Made by a program: the position numbers and the translations under genes. The notes under the pieces were generated by a model, which worked only from the letters and a program-made list of their open reading frames with translations, made no database searches and was not told the origin of the DNA. From Marinicella sediminis (GTDB taxonomy: Bacteria > Pseudomonadota > Gammaproteobacteria > Xanthomonadales > Marinicellaceae): DNA of 64,000 nucleotides. Location: positions 310,001-374,000 of the forward strand of contig NZ_MVBD01000002.1 of assembly GCF_002000055.1 (NCBI RefSeq), read 5' to 3'. Shown piece by piece: positions 1 to 10,000 of this stretch. The number at the start of each line of letters is the position of its first letter. Within the stretch, counting starts at the first letter, position 1.

Positions 1-265
1 GCGCAGCAAGGTGTTCGCAAGGCTGAGGCTGTTGACACTGACAGGTTCCAAGAGGATCTGTCTGCGGAGGCCAGGCCATGGTCACACTGAAGCCACCCTC
101 AGCTGTCTTTATCCGGGCATGAGTTAACAAAGATTCTTCATTGTACCGCCAATGTTCAATGGGTTCATGAACCAGTAATTTACAGGCCTGATAAACCTGC
201 CTTTCAGCAAACAAAGCCTCAAGCTGGCCAAGCGGGCCTTTAATACTGATTGGTGTTTTAAGCAT
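1..265 (-). CDS. N-terminal part of a SWIM zinc-finger protein (possibly SNF2-type helicase), cut by window edge
   Basis: The first 88 codons of a minus-strand gene that continues past the left edge. It starts at the ATG at 263-265; the same frame meets a stop just upstream, so this start is well bounded. The visible end carries CQCQQPQPCEHLAA, which fits the CxC...CxH pattern of a SWIM zinc-binding motif. In bacteria this motif often sits near the N-terminus of large SNF2/HepA-like helicases, so that is the likeliest identity, but the helicase part is not in the window. The position of the motif about 75 residues from the start agrees with that. No strong Shine-Dalgarno is visible. Confidence 0.6.
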   Translation of the reverse strand, partial: MLKTPISIKGPLGQLEALFAERQVYQACKLLVHEPIEHWRYNEESLLTHARIKTAEGGFSVTMAWPPQTDPLGTCQCQQPQPCEHLAA

Positions 266-429
266 GATTCAATGCGGTGTGTTTTTTAACCCAATCCACC
301 ATTATAGAGTAATGAGGGCCTGACTTCATGCTCTTTCCTGGCACGATCAATGGTTGGCAACCTCAGTGCATCATTGTCTGCAATGCAGTCTGGTCGGGCA
401 TCCAAAAATTCTGGCCTTGACCTGGCTGA

Positions 430-1260
430 TCAGTCAAATTCCCGTGACAAGGTGACTGACCGTTCATTGGCAGCCTGAACGGCTTGATTGATGACCTCAT
501 CCACATGCTGCCTGGCAAAGGCATCCAATGCCGCGGCGGTGGTGCCATTGGGTGAAGTAACCCGTTCCCGCAAAGTAGCCAGTGATTCATCACTGCGCTC
601 TGCCAGTAAAGCCGCACCCACGGCGGTTTTCTTGGTCAGCAAGGCCGCATCTTCTGCCGTCAATCCCAACTGTTCAGCTGCTGCCTGTAAGTGCTCCATG
701 AACATAAAGAAATATGCCGGGCCTGAGCCGGATAAAGCAGTCACCGCATCAACCTGACTTTCTTTACTCAACCAAACCGAAGTACCCACGGCATCCATGA
801 TTTGTTCTGTCATGCGTTTTTGAGCATCCTTGACCTGTTCGTTGGCAAACATGCCAATGGCCCCCTGACCAATCAGTGCCGGGGTATTGGGCATCGTTCT
901 GACCACCGAAAGCTGAGGGGACAACCACCGTTCAATTTGCGCTGTGGTGATGCCCGCTGCCACCGATATCACCAGTGGCTCATTGGTTAATATACTGGCT
1001 TTCACATCAGCAAGAACCTGTTTCATGACCTGGGGTTTAACCGCCAAAACCACGATGTCCGGCATGCCAAAATGAGCATTGTTGTCTTCATGCACCATGA
1101 TTCTGAAGGTATCTTTGATGTAATCACGTTGTGCCAGGCCTGGGTCACTGGCTGAAATCTGACTGGCGGTCAGCCCTTTATTCAACAAGCCACCGATGAG
1201 GCTGGCGGCCATATTACCGGCACCAACAAACCGAATTCTGAGGTCTTTAGTTGAGTTCAT
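430..1260 (-). CDS. proC: Pyrroline-5-carboxylate reductase
   Basis: The protein (276 aa) reduces 1-pyrroline-5-carboxylate to proline with NAD(P)H, the last step of proline synthesis in the cytoplasm. The Rossmann motif GAGNMA lies near residue 13, and the family signature SGSGPAYFF plus VTSPNGTT are near the C-terminal half; the family more often has PGGTT at that place. Length matches the usual 265-280 aa. The frame stays open upstream to 1533, but that part is antisense-like noise lying inside the VOC gene, so I start at MNSTKD (ATG 1258-1260). The start overlaps the end of the VOC gene by 14 bases, so translational coupling is likely. Confidence 0.95.
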   Translation of the reverse strand: MNSTKDLRIRFVGAGNMAASLIGGLLNKGLTASQISASDPGLAQRDYIKDTFRIMVHEDNNAHFGMPDIVVLAVKPQVMKQVLADVKASILTNEPLVISVAAGITTAQIERWLSPQLSVVRTMPNTPALIGQGAIGMFANEQVKDAQKRMTEQIMDAVGTSVWLSKESQVDAVTALSGSGPAYFFMFMEHLQAAAEQLGLTAEDAALLTKKTAVGAALLAERSDESLATLRERVTSPNGTTAAALDAFARQHVDEVINQAVQAANERSVTLSREFD

Positions 1261-1630
1261 CGCCTTTGGGACTCCACAATTCAACCTTATGGCCTTCCGG
1301 ATCGGTGAACCACCCAAAGTCACCATATGACTCCTGCTGAATCTCGCCAATTTGCCGGGCTCCACCTTTGACCACCTGTTCCAGCATGGCTGCCACATCG
1401 TCCACAATAAAATTAAACATGAAGGTTTGTTTAGACGGGCTGAAATAATCAGAGTCTTTAGAAAACGTACTGAAAACGGTGCGGTCCATGGGTTTGGCCT
1501 CATTGGGATTGAGCATGCCATAGGTAGGCCCATCCATATGGATACCTAAATGATTTTTGTACCAGGCTGCCAGTTTTTCCGGATCTTCACATTGAAAAAA
1601 CAAGCCCCCAACACCCCTTACTTTTTGCAT
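1247..1630 (-). CDS. VOC (glyoxalase/bleomycin-resistance type) protein
   Basis: A 127-aa protein of the vicinal oxygen chelate superfamily. The start has the typical beta-strand and helix pattern (GVGGLFFQCEDPEKLAAWY), and the C-terminal half carries FGWFTDPEGHKVELW, the usual end of a VOC module with a metal-ligand glutamate. These proteins bind a metal ion and act as lyases, dioxygenases or drug-binding proteins; the substrate cannot be told from sequence. It follows recD with a 4-base gap and overlaps proC by 14 bases. Its Shine-Dalgarno uses the recD stop codon, so expression probably depends on recD translation. Confidence 0.85.
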   Translation of the reverse strand: MQKVRGVGGLFFQCEDPEKLAAWYKNHLGIHMDGPTYGMLNPNEAKPMDRTVFSTFSKDSDYFSPSKQTFMFNFIVDDVAAMLEQVVKGGARQIGEIQQESYGDFGWFTDPEGHKVELWSPKGDELN

Positions 1631-1634
1631 ATTA

Positions 1635-1641
1635 TCACCTC
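1635..1641 (-). promoter_or_regulatory. Ribosome-binding site overlapping the recD stop codon
   Basis: On the minus strand GAGGTGA stands 7 bases (AGG to ATG) before the VOC start. The last three bases TGA are also the stop codon of recD. This is one of the strongest Shine-Dalgarno sequences in the window and its placement suggests coupled translation. Confidence 0.7.
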
Positions 1642-3605
1642 TTTTTTGATGGATTGTACCAAAATGACAGTCCGCTGTGTCGCCTGGTTTTCCTTTCGAT
1701 GGCTGCCCTCAACGAGACCCCCCGGGCATACAGGGTCACTGATTGTTTCGCCCGGGTCATTCCGGTGTATAAGATTTCACGGCACATCAGGCGGTGTTCA
1801 GGCCGGTCTGGAAACGGCATCAGAACATGAGTGAATTCTGAACCCTGGCTTTTATGCACTGTCATGGCATAGGCTGCCGTGAATCGTGGTAAAACATGAA
1901 CGGAGTGGGACTGGTAGCCGCCTGAATGAGGAAATACCGCACGCATTTGCCCACTGGAAGCACGTAACAGGATGGCGACATCACCGTTGTAAATCCCCAA
2001 TGTATGATTGTTCTCCTGCATCATCACCACAGCACCATGAAACCAAAGTCCCGCCGGTTCACCCAACCAACTCCTCATCCACTGACAGACCACCTCATTC
2101 ATTCTTGTGGCACCCACTTCAGTTTGATTGACAAAAGTCAGAATCCGGCACTGTCCTATCACTTTAAAAATGGCACCCAGAGCGTTATCATACAGTTGGA
2201 TTTGCGTTTCAGCGAAGCCTTCAAGAACATCTAACTGAGCCTTGAAATTGCCTTGATGGCTTTGATAATACCTGCCAATCCAATTGAGATAAAAGCCACG
2301 CCATTGATCCACATTCAGGGTTTCCGGCAACCAGGCCAAACCACTGTCTGGTGTGGCATGTACCTCATCGATCACCGGTAGCAACCTGGTCAAAGCCGAA
2401 GACCGTCCTTGTCGGACAAGTTCACTGGCCGCTGCAATTTCTGGCTGGCATCGTTTGGAAACCGACAACACGGTAACCCGATCAGTGAGCAGCTGTGGTT
2501 TATTGACACATTGCAATGAATGCACGATTGCATCAGCTTCTGGGCAACCAGCAAGCATGACCTGCAAATCCTCAAGTAATTGCTCACTGCAATACCCGAC
2601 GACTTCCTGTGGCGGCATCAGATCACTCAACACCGCTCCGGCATTGACTGACGGCAACTGAAACTGATCACCCAATAATATCACCCGGCAATCATCCGCA
2701 ACTGCGGACATCAATTGTTTCATCAGCATGATGTCCACCATAGATACTTCATCAACCACCAAAACCTGACAGCGTAGCGGGTTATCTGAGCCATGCTGGA
2801 AGCCGCCTCTGGTAGCCCGGGCGCCAAGCAATCGATGGATGGTGGTGGCCTCCAGTTCAGTCAGGGCCTGATCGGTTTCATCCGGGTCACGGATGTCATG
2901 TTGTATGCCGTGTCTGATGGCTTCTGACATGCGATTGGCTGCCCGGCCGGTGGGTGCTGCCAGGGCCATTGAATCAACCGCATAACCCAGTTTAACCAGA
3001 CCACGCAATACCGACAACATGATGGTGGTTTTACCAGTTCCCGGCCCTCCGGAGATGATGCTGAATGATTGTAACAAGCAAATTGCAATGGCTTGTATTT
3101 GTTTCGGCTCAACCCGCTCAAATTTCAATTGGCCAAGCAGTTCACTCAGCACCCCGTTGATGTGTTCAGCAGTGAAAGCGGAACCGGTGAAACCGGTGAT
3201 CAGGCGACTGATATCAGCGGTTAATTGCTGTTCCGCGTTGTGGTATTTCCGCAGGTAAAGGCAATCATTGGCAAGTACAAACATGGCATGACCAGATAAA
3301 CTGAAAGCGTGCCAATCGATGGCCAGCCAATCTTCAGGAGATCCAGGCAAGTCTAACTGACTGGCAAAAGCCAGTAACCGCTCATCCCGAAGATGGAGGC
3401 ACAATGAGCCCTGGTTGATTTCATGAATCAAATACAGCAACAACAGACACACCGTTTCATCGGCAGCGTCCCACTCATTGAACCCATCTCTCAACAACTG
3501 CAGATGTCCCAGGTCCAGGTTCAATTCTGCAGCCAATGCCTCTGCTGGCAAAGTGATACCGGGAAAGGTTTTTTGCAGGCTTTGAGCCGTCACTTTAAAC
3601 TGCAT
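1635..3605 (-). CDS. recD: Exodeoxyribonuclease V alpha subunit RecD
   Basis: RecD is the fast 5'-3' helicase motor of the RecBCD complex, which processes double-strand breaks for RecA loading and degrades foreign linear DNA. The 656-aa protein shows a Walker A motif GGPGTGKT at about residues 186-193, a DEVSM Walker B, LLGDQFQLPSV (motif III) and AMTVHKSQGSEF (motif V) near the C-terminus. It is somewhat longer than the 608-aa E. coli protein. Its ATG overlaps the recB stop by one base (TGATG). It is the third gene in the recC-recB-recD chain and is followed at once by the VOC gene and proC. Confidence 0.96.
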   Translation of the reverse strand: MQFKVTAQSLQKTFPGITLPAEALAAELNLDLGHLQLLRDGFNEWDAADETVCLLLLYLIHEINQGSLCLHLRDERLLAFASQLDLPGSPEDWLAIDWHAFSLSGHAMFVLANDCLYLRKYHNAEQQLTADISRLITGFTGSAFTAEHINGVLSELLGQLKFERVEPKQIQAIAICLLQSFSIISGGPGTGKTTIMLSVLRGLVKLGYAVDSMALAAPTGRAANRMSEAIRHGIQHDIRDPDETDQALTELEATTIHRLLGARATRGGFQHGSDNPLRCQVLVVDEVSMVDIMLMKQLMSAVADDCRVILLGDQFQLPSVNAGAVLSDLMPPQEVVGYCSEQLLEDLQVMLAGCPEADAIVHSLQCVNKPQLLTDRVTVLSVSKRCQPEIAAASELVRQGRSSALTRLLPVIDEVHATPDSGLAWLPETLNVDQWRGFYLNWIGRYYQSHQGNFKAQLDVLEGFAETQIQLYDNALGAIFKVIGQCRILTFVNQTEVGATRMNEVVCQWMRSWLGEPAGLWFHGAVVMMQENNHTLGIYNGDVAILLRASSGQMRAVFPHSGGYQSHSVHVLPRFTAAYAMTVHKSQGSEFTHVLMPFPDRPEHRLMCREILYTGMTRAKQSVTLYARGVSLRAAIERKTRRHSGLSFWYNPSKKR

Positions 3606-6600
3606 CAGTAACGTCCCTCTTTGGCCAGTTTCATCAGTTCATCTGCCACATCTGCGATGTGCCATTGGGCCTTGCTGAAATCATCGTAAAACACCCCATT
3701 GGGGGCTGGATCATTGGCCTGAATACCCCTTGAAAACAAGTATAAAGCACCTTTAAGTCTGGCATCAGGTAGCTGCAACTGAGCAAACCAATGTTGCATG
3801 GCCATCGCATACAACTGGTATTGCCAATGGTATTGGTGGTGTGTCATTACTGCTTCATCAAGCACCGCAGGGGAATAACCCTGTGCGCTGAGGTTGCTTT
3901 TCCAGTCAAGGATATAGTAATCCGTGCCATGATCACCTGGCACGGCGAAAAACAGATCAATGAATCCGGTCAGATTGACCCCCTGACGATTCCAGAAAAA
4001 AGCCAGTTCATGTTGCCGCTGATTCGCCGGAATATCTGCCAGTTGACCACCACCCAGGGCATCCAGTGGTTTTCTCAGGGTGTGCCACACCCAGGAAGCC
4101 AATTCACTGCGATAATCACTGTACGGTTGGCCATGTTCATCCAACAGTGGTTGATTGTCCATTCTGAATTGCTGCATCTGTCGGTCAACCACCCGCATGA
4201 TTGCCGCGTCTTCTGTCAGTTTGTCGGTGTTTTGATGCCGACAGGCCAGGACAAAATCGAGGTTTTCAAAAATACCATGCAACACATGTCCGGTTTTGAC
4301 CCCGCCAGGAACTTGCTGCCGCAAGCTGGTAACTGGCAACAGTTTTTCCTGACCAGCTGTGGTTTGTAACTCAGCCGTCAACTCCTCATTATATCCATCA
4401 CCGAATCCGGCTGTTCGGCCTTTGAACTGACTCAGTGACGAAAATGAATACAATTGTCTGCGCTGATGACTGAGTTTCTCCGGGACGGGTAGCAGGAATG
4501 AAGATTCATTACTCTGCTGATCAGTCCATGTACCGGACGGAATTGGAACGGGCAATTCATCCGGATCAACAACCATCTTGTCCAGTGCCAGTTCATCAAT
4601 GCGGGCCATCACCGTTCGGCCATAGGCACCCAGCCTGTGGTCACTGGCTTTGTGAGGATAGTAAGGCAAAAACAGCATGAAAACCGCTCGCGTCATGGCC
4701 ACATAGTAAAGACGTCGGTCTTCTTCTAATTGAGCCTGCTGATAAGCCTGTTTATTGGTTTTACTGAGATCAAAAACCTGTTGTTCCCGTTCAGAATCAT
4801 GATACCGGTAATATTTGTCTGTTTGGCTGTTGTTATTAAATCCACCGAATAAAAAAACCACCGGAAATTCCAATCCTTTGCTGATGTGCTTGGTCATCAG
4901 CCTGACCGCCGGCAGTTCCGTGTCTTTTTGATGATAATCCTCATCTTCATGACTCATGGTCTTGTTACGCAACAGCACCTGTAACAATCCCCTGGCAGTC
5001 AGGTTTTGTTTCAGTGCGGCCGACAGCAGCTGTTGTTTCAATTGATGCAAATTGGTTCGTTTCCGGGAATCACCGGCAACCCGTTTCATGGTCCCCATGT
5101 CCTCAAATAACACAGCAAAGAAACGCACCCAGTCTTTGGCGGCTGCCAATTCCCTCAGTTGCAACCAATGCATCTGCACTGCCGGTAGCCGTTCTTCAGA
5201 AAAATCAGCCAGTTGATCCGGTTTGAGGTTAAAAAACACCGTCAGCAACGCATTATTCAGACGCTTGTGTTCATGTGGCCTGGACAATGCAGTGAGGAGT
5301 ACCTGGTACTCAGTGGCTTCCAATGATTGATAAAGGTCTTTCTTTTTATGTCTGGTGAATGGCACACCCTGCTCCCTGAGTGCCTGTTCAAGATACTCGC
5401 CATCATTGGCACTGCGTAGCAAAACACAAATGTCTGATGGTCCCAGCATTCGCCGCTGACCCTTGTGCATGATTTTCACCTGACCAAGTAAGCGCCCTGT
5501 CATGACCTGGACCATTTGCCGGGCCAGTTGATGCTTTATCTCATCTGCTTTACCGCTCATGCCGGCATCAAGACAACACAACTCAGGTAAATCTGTCGGA
5601 TTTTCCAGCAGCAACGGACCACCCAATTCATGGATGAGTTCAGCAGACGGTGCAGACACCGCCACACTGTCATGCGCAAACCAGCCGCCGTCATGCTGAT
5701 CTGAAAAAAACCGATTGAGCTGCCTGATCAATCCCGCGGTGGTTCGGTAATTGGTTGCCAAACGGTATGTCAAAGCCTCACATTGAGTCGTCAGGGTTTG
5801 TACAGCCTGATAATAAGTGTGTAAGTCAGCACCCCGGAAACCGTAAATGGCCTGTTTGGGATCACCGATCACCAACAGCCGGTGTCTTTTTTTCGGGTCA
5901 TGCACAAAAAGGTGTTCAAAAATCAACCATTGATAACGGTCTGTGTCCTGAAATTCATCAATCATCACCACCCGAAACCTGTCACGCAATGCTTCACTCA
6001 ACAACTGATCCTCAGCCGGTAACAATTGTTCTCCTGCCAATTGATCCCACAATGAATGAATCATGTCAGCATAGCTGATCTGTCCCTGTTCACGTTTCCA
6101 GGCGGTACTGCATAATTGTAACTCCCGGACCAACTTAGGTATCAATTGCCTCTGCAGTTTGTCACAATCCAAAACCAATTGATTCACTTCGTCATAAAAC
6201 TTAAACAAGACCGGCGCCAATAGTCTGTTGCTGAGGATGTGATCTTCATTGAAGACTTTGGGAGCCTTAAAGAACATTTTCTTTGCCACTGAGTCTGTTT
6301 GAATTTTGACGCCCAAAAAACTGATTTTCCAATCAACCAAGGCCTGATAATCTGCCAGAGACTGTAGCCTTTGGATTTCTTCACAAATCGGTTTGATCAC
6401 CTCTGACCAATGGACAAGACGTCTGCTCTTCGGCATTTGCTCAAGATTCAACAATTCATTGAGCACAATTGTTTCATCTGGGATGCTTACTGCCCTGAGT
6501 TGTCCGACAACTTCCTGCTCAGTGATGGAGTCACTGTTGTTCAAAATGTGATCAGATTCAGGGTCATAATCACTGGCCAATTTGATCAACAACTCTTCAA

Positions 6601-7099
6601 GTGCCGACAATGACGAACCATGTAAGTGAGTTTTGATTTGCTGATTGAGTTGTTGGTTCGTGGCCCACTGACGCTTCATTCGGGTCAACACCCGCAGATA
6701 GACCAGCCTGTCTTCAATCACCTCCTGTTCAAATGGCATTCCCTGTTCAAAAGCATGCTCCTTCAGGACCCCATGACAAAATCCATGCAAGGTAAGGATC
6801 GGCGCCTGATGCACCGCCAACAACTGGTTTCTCAGGTGATCCTGTAACGCCGGTCTGAGGTCATTTTTGATCAGTTGCTGTTCAATTCGCTCCCGGATAC
6901 GGGTACGCAATTCAGTGGTGGCTTTTTCAGTAAAGGTAACCAGCAAAATCTGTTCCAGAGTCAATTGATCCTCCAACAAACAACGCATCACCAGTTCTAT
7001 CACAGTGTACGTTTTACCGGTTCCGGCTGAAGCTTCTATCACCGCATGTTGGCGCAAATTCACATCAGATGCCTGGTGAAGTGGGGTGATGCGCATCAA
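3605..7099 (-). CDS. recB: Exodeoxyribonuclease V beta subunit RecB
   Basis: The 1164-aa 3'-5' helicase and nuclease subunit of RecBCD. The UvrD-type Walker A motif ASAGTGKT is at about residues 23-30, DEFQDTD (Walker B) and GDPKQAIYGFRGAD (motif III) follow, and TKHISKGLEFPVV is the motif V region. The C-terminal nuclease has the DWK catalytic pair in YYILDWKSN at about residues 1061-1069. Length is close to E. coli RecB (1180 aa). The start overlaps the recC stop by four bases (ATGA), and the stop overlaps the recD start, so all three subunits should be translated together. Confidence 0.97.
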   Translation of the reverse strand: MMRITPLHQASDVNLRQHAVIEASAGTGKTYTVIELVMRCLLEDQLTLEQILLVTFTEKATTELRTRIRERIEQQLIKNDLRPALQDHLRNQLLAVHQAPILTLHGFCHGVLKEHAFEQGMPFEQEVIEDRLVYLRVLTRMKRQWATNQQLNQQIKTHLHGSSLSALEELLIKLASDYDPESDHILNNSDSITEQEVVGQLRAVSIPDETIVLNELLNLEQMPKSRRLVHWSEVIKPICEEIQRLQSLADYQALVDWKISFLGVKIQTDSVAKKMFFKAPKVFNEDHILSNRLLAPVLFKFYDEVNQLVLDCDKLQRQLIPKLVRELQLCSTAWKREQGQISYADMIHSLWDQLAGEQLLPAEDQLLSEALRDRFRVVMIDEFQDTDRYQWLIFEHLFVHDPKKRHRLLVIGDPKQAIYGFRGADLHTYYQAVQTLTTQCEALTYRLATNYRTTAGLIRQLNRFFSDQHDGGWFAHDSVAVSAPSAELIHELGGPLLLENPTDLPELCCLDAGMSGKADEIKHQLARQMVQVMTGRLLGQVKIMHKGQRRMLGPSDICVLLRSANDGEYLEQALREQGVPFTRHKKKDLYQSLEATEYQVLLTALSRPHEHKRLNNALLTVFFNLKPDQLADFSEERLPAVQMHWLQLRELAAAKDWVRFFAVLFEDMGTMKRVAGDSRKRTNLHQLKQQLLSAALKQNLTARGLLQVLLRNKTMSHEDEDYHQKDTELPAVRLMTKHISKGLEFPVVFLFGGFNNNSQTDKYYRYHDSEREQQVFDLSKTNKQAYQQAQLEEDRRLYYVAMTRAVFMLFLPYYPHKASDHRLGAYGRTVMARIDELALDKMVVDPDELPVPIPSGTWTDQQSNESSFLLPVPEKLSHQRRQLYSFSSLSQFKGRTAGFGDGYNEELTAELQTTAGQEKLLPVTSLRQQVPGGVKTGHVLHGIFENLDFVLACRHQNTDKLTEDAAIMRVVDRQMQQFRMDNQPLLDEHGQPYSDYRSELASWVWHTLRKPLDALGGGQLADIPANQRQHELAFFWNRQGVNLTGFIDLFFAVPGDHGTDYYILDWKSNLSAQGYSPAVLDEAVMTHHQYHWQYQLYAMAMQHWFAQLQLPDARLKGALYLFSRGIQANDPAPNGVFYDDFSKAQWHIADVADELMKLAKEGRY

Positions 7100-10000
7100 C
7101 CGGGTCTCCTGGCCTGATCGGGCGCCACCCCTTTGAGCATATAATACAAGGGCAAAAAACGTTGACGATATGCTTTGAGGTAATCATTCATTGGCTGACA
7201 TTCCACCAATTGCAACACGTTTTCATACTCCCGCCACTGAATGGCTGACTGATAAGTTTGGCTCAGCTGATCGCGGTCTTCCCGGTTCAGATTGTCCAGC
7301 AAATAGGCAAGATAACTGATTGATGACGATTTGCTTTTACTGCCCAAAAAAGGAACATCCTGAGCTTGTTTCGCTTTGTAATTAACCGTCATTGCAGGCA
7401 AGTGTGCAGCTGGTAAAAAACCATCCACTTCAGCCAGATAATCTTCAACCAGTGTTTTTAAATACTGCGCAATGGTTGTTCTCTGACCAAAAGAAATGGC
7501 CTCATTGGTCACCACTTTTAAAGTACAGCCAGTGGTTTTATCTGCACCCAGCACCAACACCTGATGATCAGGTGCAACCGGATGATCACTGAGTTGCCAG
7601 CAACACCAGTGAAGGAAAGGCTGCAGTAACTTGTCATTCCATTCACTGATGTTTTTTTGGCTGCTGAAAACCAACTGATGGCTGAGTCCGGCTTCCGACA
7701 TATACACTTGGCGGGCCAGTCCATGCAGCCTGACCACCCTGCCCCCTGAAACGCTCAATTCAATGGCTGGCAACTGCAGTCCGGGCGATTGCTGGCTGGG
7801 CGCATCACCCAATACCACATCACCCAGCGGCCGGACTTCAGCGACCTCGGTTTTGATGGCAACCAACTGGTCTTCATGGCTGGTCAGTGATTCCAGTTGA
7901 GCAAACGGTTCAACCGGCGCTGATGAATGCAGTAACATCTGTTGATAAACGCTTTTCAAGGTTTCGGCGAAGCTGGCATTCTGCTCAGCCGCAAACCACA
8001 ATGCCAGCGCCTCACAAAACAGCTCGTGTTTTTTCAATGGCGGCCACTCAAAAGGCTCATGTTCCACCTGTGATTCATCCTCCGGGTGAGCCGGCAACAC
8101 GCCTTTTTTAGTCAACAAAGCCCGCTGCGGATTTTGTAGGTAGTCCGCCAACTCTTTGAGGCTCACATCAACCACCTCTGGCGCATCTGCCAGGTCTGTT
8201 GTGACCTCTTTATCGCACTGCACAACCGCTTCACCATCCTGGCTTTTTGGGCTGGTAAAATTAACCATGATGTCAGGCCAGGGCAAACCGTTTTGACCAA
8301 AAATACCACTGTGGGTGGCCAATAATGGCAGTTCATGCACCGGCAATTCAGCCAAATCCAATTCTTCGCGGTGTAATAACTCAGTGGCGTATTTTTGTAA
8401 TGTCAATAACACCGGTGATGGTGAAATATCCTCGTCTTTGAGCAGGTTCTTGCCCACATAACTCAGGTACAGACGTTCACGGGTACACATCAGAGTTTCC
8501 AAAAACAAATATTGATTGGTTTCAATGGTGTTGATGTCTCCTATGCGCCTTGACCGGTGAGTCAGGTCAAGGGTTTCCTTACTGACCCGACCTGGAAAAT
8601 GGGTGTCACTGAGACCCAATACATATGTTATTTTAAATGGTATCGGACGCATCGGCTGTAATGCAGCACACACCACACCACCGGTCAGGTAATGCCCTTT
8701 ACCAGCCGGAATCTGTTTCAGTTCCTGGTCTATGAACTGCCTGATGTCAGCCCAGTTAAGGATCAGTTCAGGTTCTGCCTCAGCCAGCTTGTGCAACGAA
8801 TCAAACAAGGCCATCTGGACCACTTGTTCCTGTGCCAGTTCTTCCGGTACAGTGATTAATTGTTCAAACATCACCGACAGCTGCTTTTGCCACTGAACCG
8901 TGGACATGGGCTTCCTGAAGCGCACATGCCAACCATATAACGTGTCAATCAACTCTGTTAATTGGCCCAGTTGTTCAGCTGTTAAAGGAAAGGCAGCCGC
9001 TTCATCCGGCAAGTCAACAGCGAGGGCCAACCTCAATCGGCTCAACCCCTGCTCCCAGGTGAATGGTTCTGGGTGATGTACATTATCCTGATGGTACAAC
9101 TGCTGATAGCCGCCATATATACCCAATTGCGTACTCAAATCCAGCCATCGCTGCCAGTCATCAGCTGACAATTGGTTGGCAGCTTGAACACAAGGGTTAT
9201 CCAACCAGCGAAACACCGCTGCCCGCATCAGGTCATCCTGCAACATCTGAAATAAGTCCGTTACTGCATCGGCATACCGGCTTTCAGTGGCCACTGTACT
9301 GTCGACGATCGCATAGGGTATGTGCAAACCCAGACGTTTATTGTGTTCTTCAAACACCTGTTCAATGACAAACCGATATTGGTTCATATCAGTCACCAAG
9401 ACCGCCACGTCACTGAGGTTCAGTTTGGGGTTGTGTTGCAGGTTACTCACGATGCTTTGATACACCGCCGCCACTTCACGTTCAATGGTCGGGGCGTTGG
9501 CTAACTGCAAAGACATCAGCGCCGAAGGGTCTTTCACCACCCGGGTTTCATGCCTGCGGTGCATCACCTGACGTTGAATGGCATGCAGTAATGAATCACT
9601 TTGTTGTCCCTCTTCACGGAGCCATTGTTCGGCAAAATGAACCTCACAATACACCGCCTCCTCTTCCAGCTCACTGAACAATTTCAGGGCTTCCCGGCCT
9701 GGCTTACCCCAGGCACTGAGCAATGGATTTTCATCATCCATCGGTGGCAGTTCAGTGAATTGTTCAGCAACATCTTGTTTTGACAAGGTCAAACCCTGCT
9801 GATCTGTGACCAGCGGCTCAATGCGTCTGAACTGACTCAAACCCGCTGCCAGCCACCTGGCTTCGGCAGGAGTTTGAACATCTTCCCAGTATTCTGCACA
9901 CACGTTGAGTTGGTAAATATGCACCGTGTGGTGACGGGCCAGTAGATTCAGAATTTTACGGTGTAACTGTGATAACCGTGATGGGGTAAACACATGGATC

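Noticed and set aside
363-617. 84-codon minus-strand frame overlapping the end of proC
   Set aside because: Composition is proline/methionine-rich noise, and it overlaps a well-supported gene in a different frame.
1261-1533. Upstream extension of the proC frame to 1533
   Set aside because: The added 91 residues lie inside the VOC gene in another frame and do not resemble ProC; the ATG at 1258-1260 gives the family's normal length.
3791-4369. 192-codon plus-strand frame inside recB
   Set aside because: Antisense shadow of recB; no ribosome site or family resemblance, and recB motifs here are clear.
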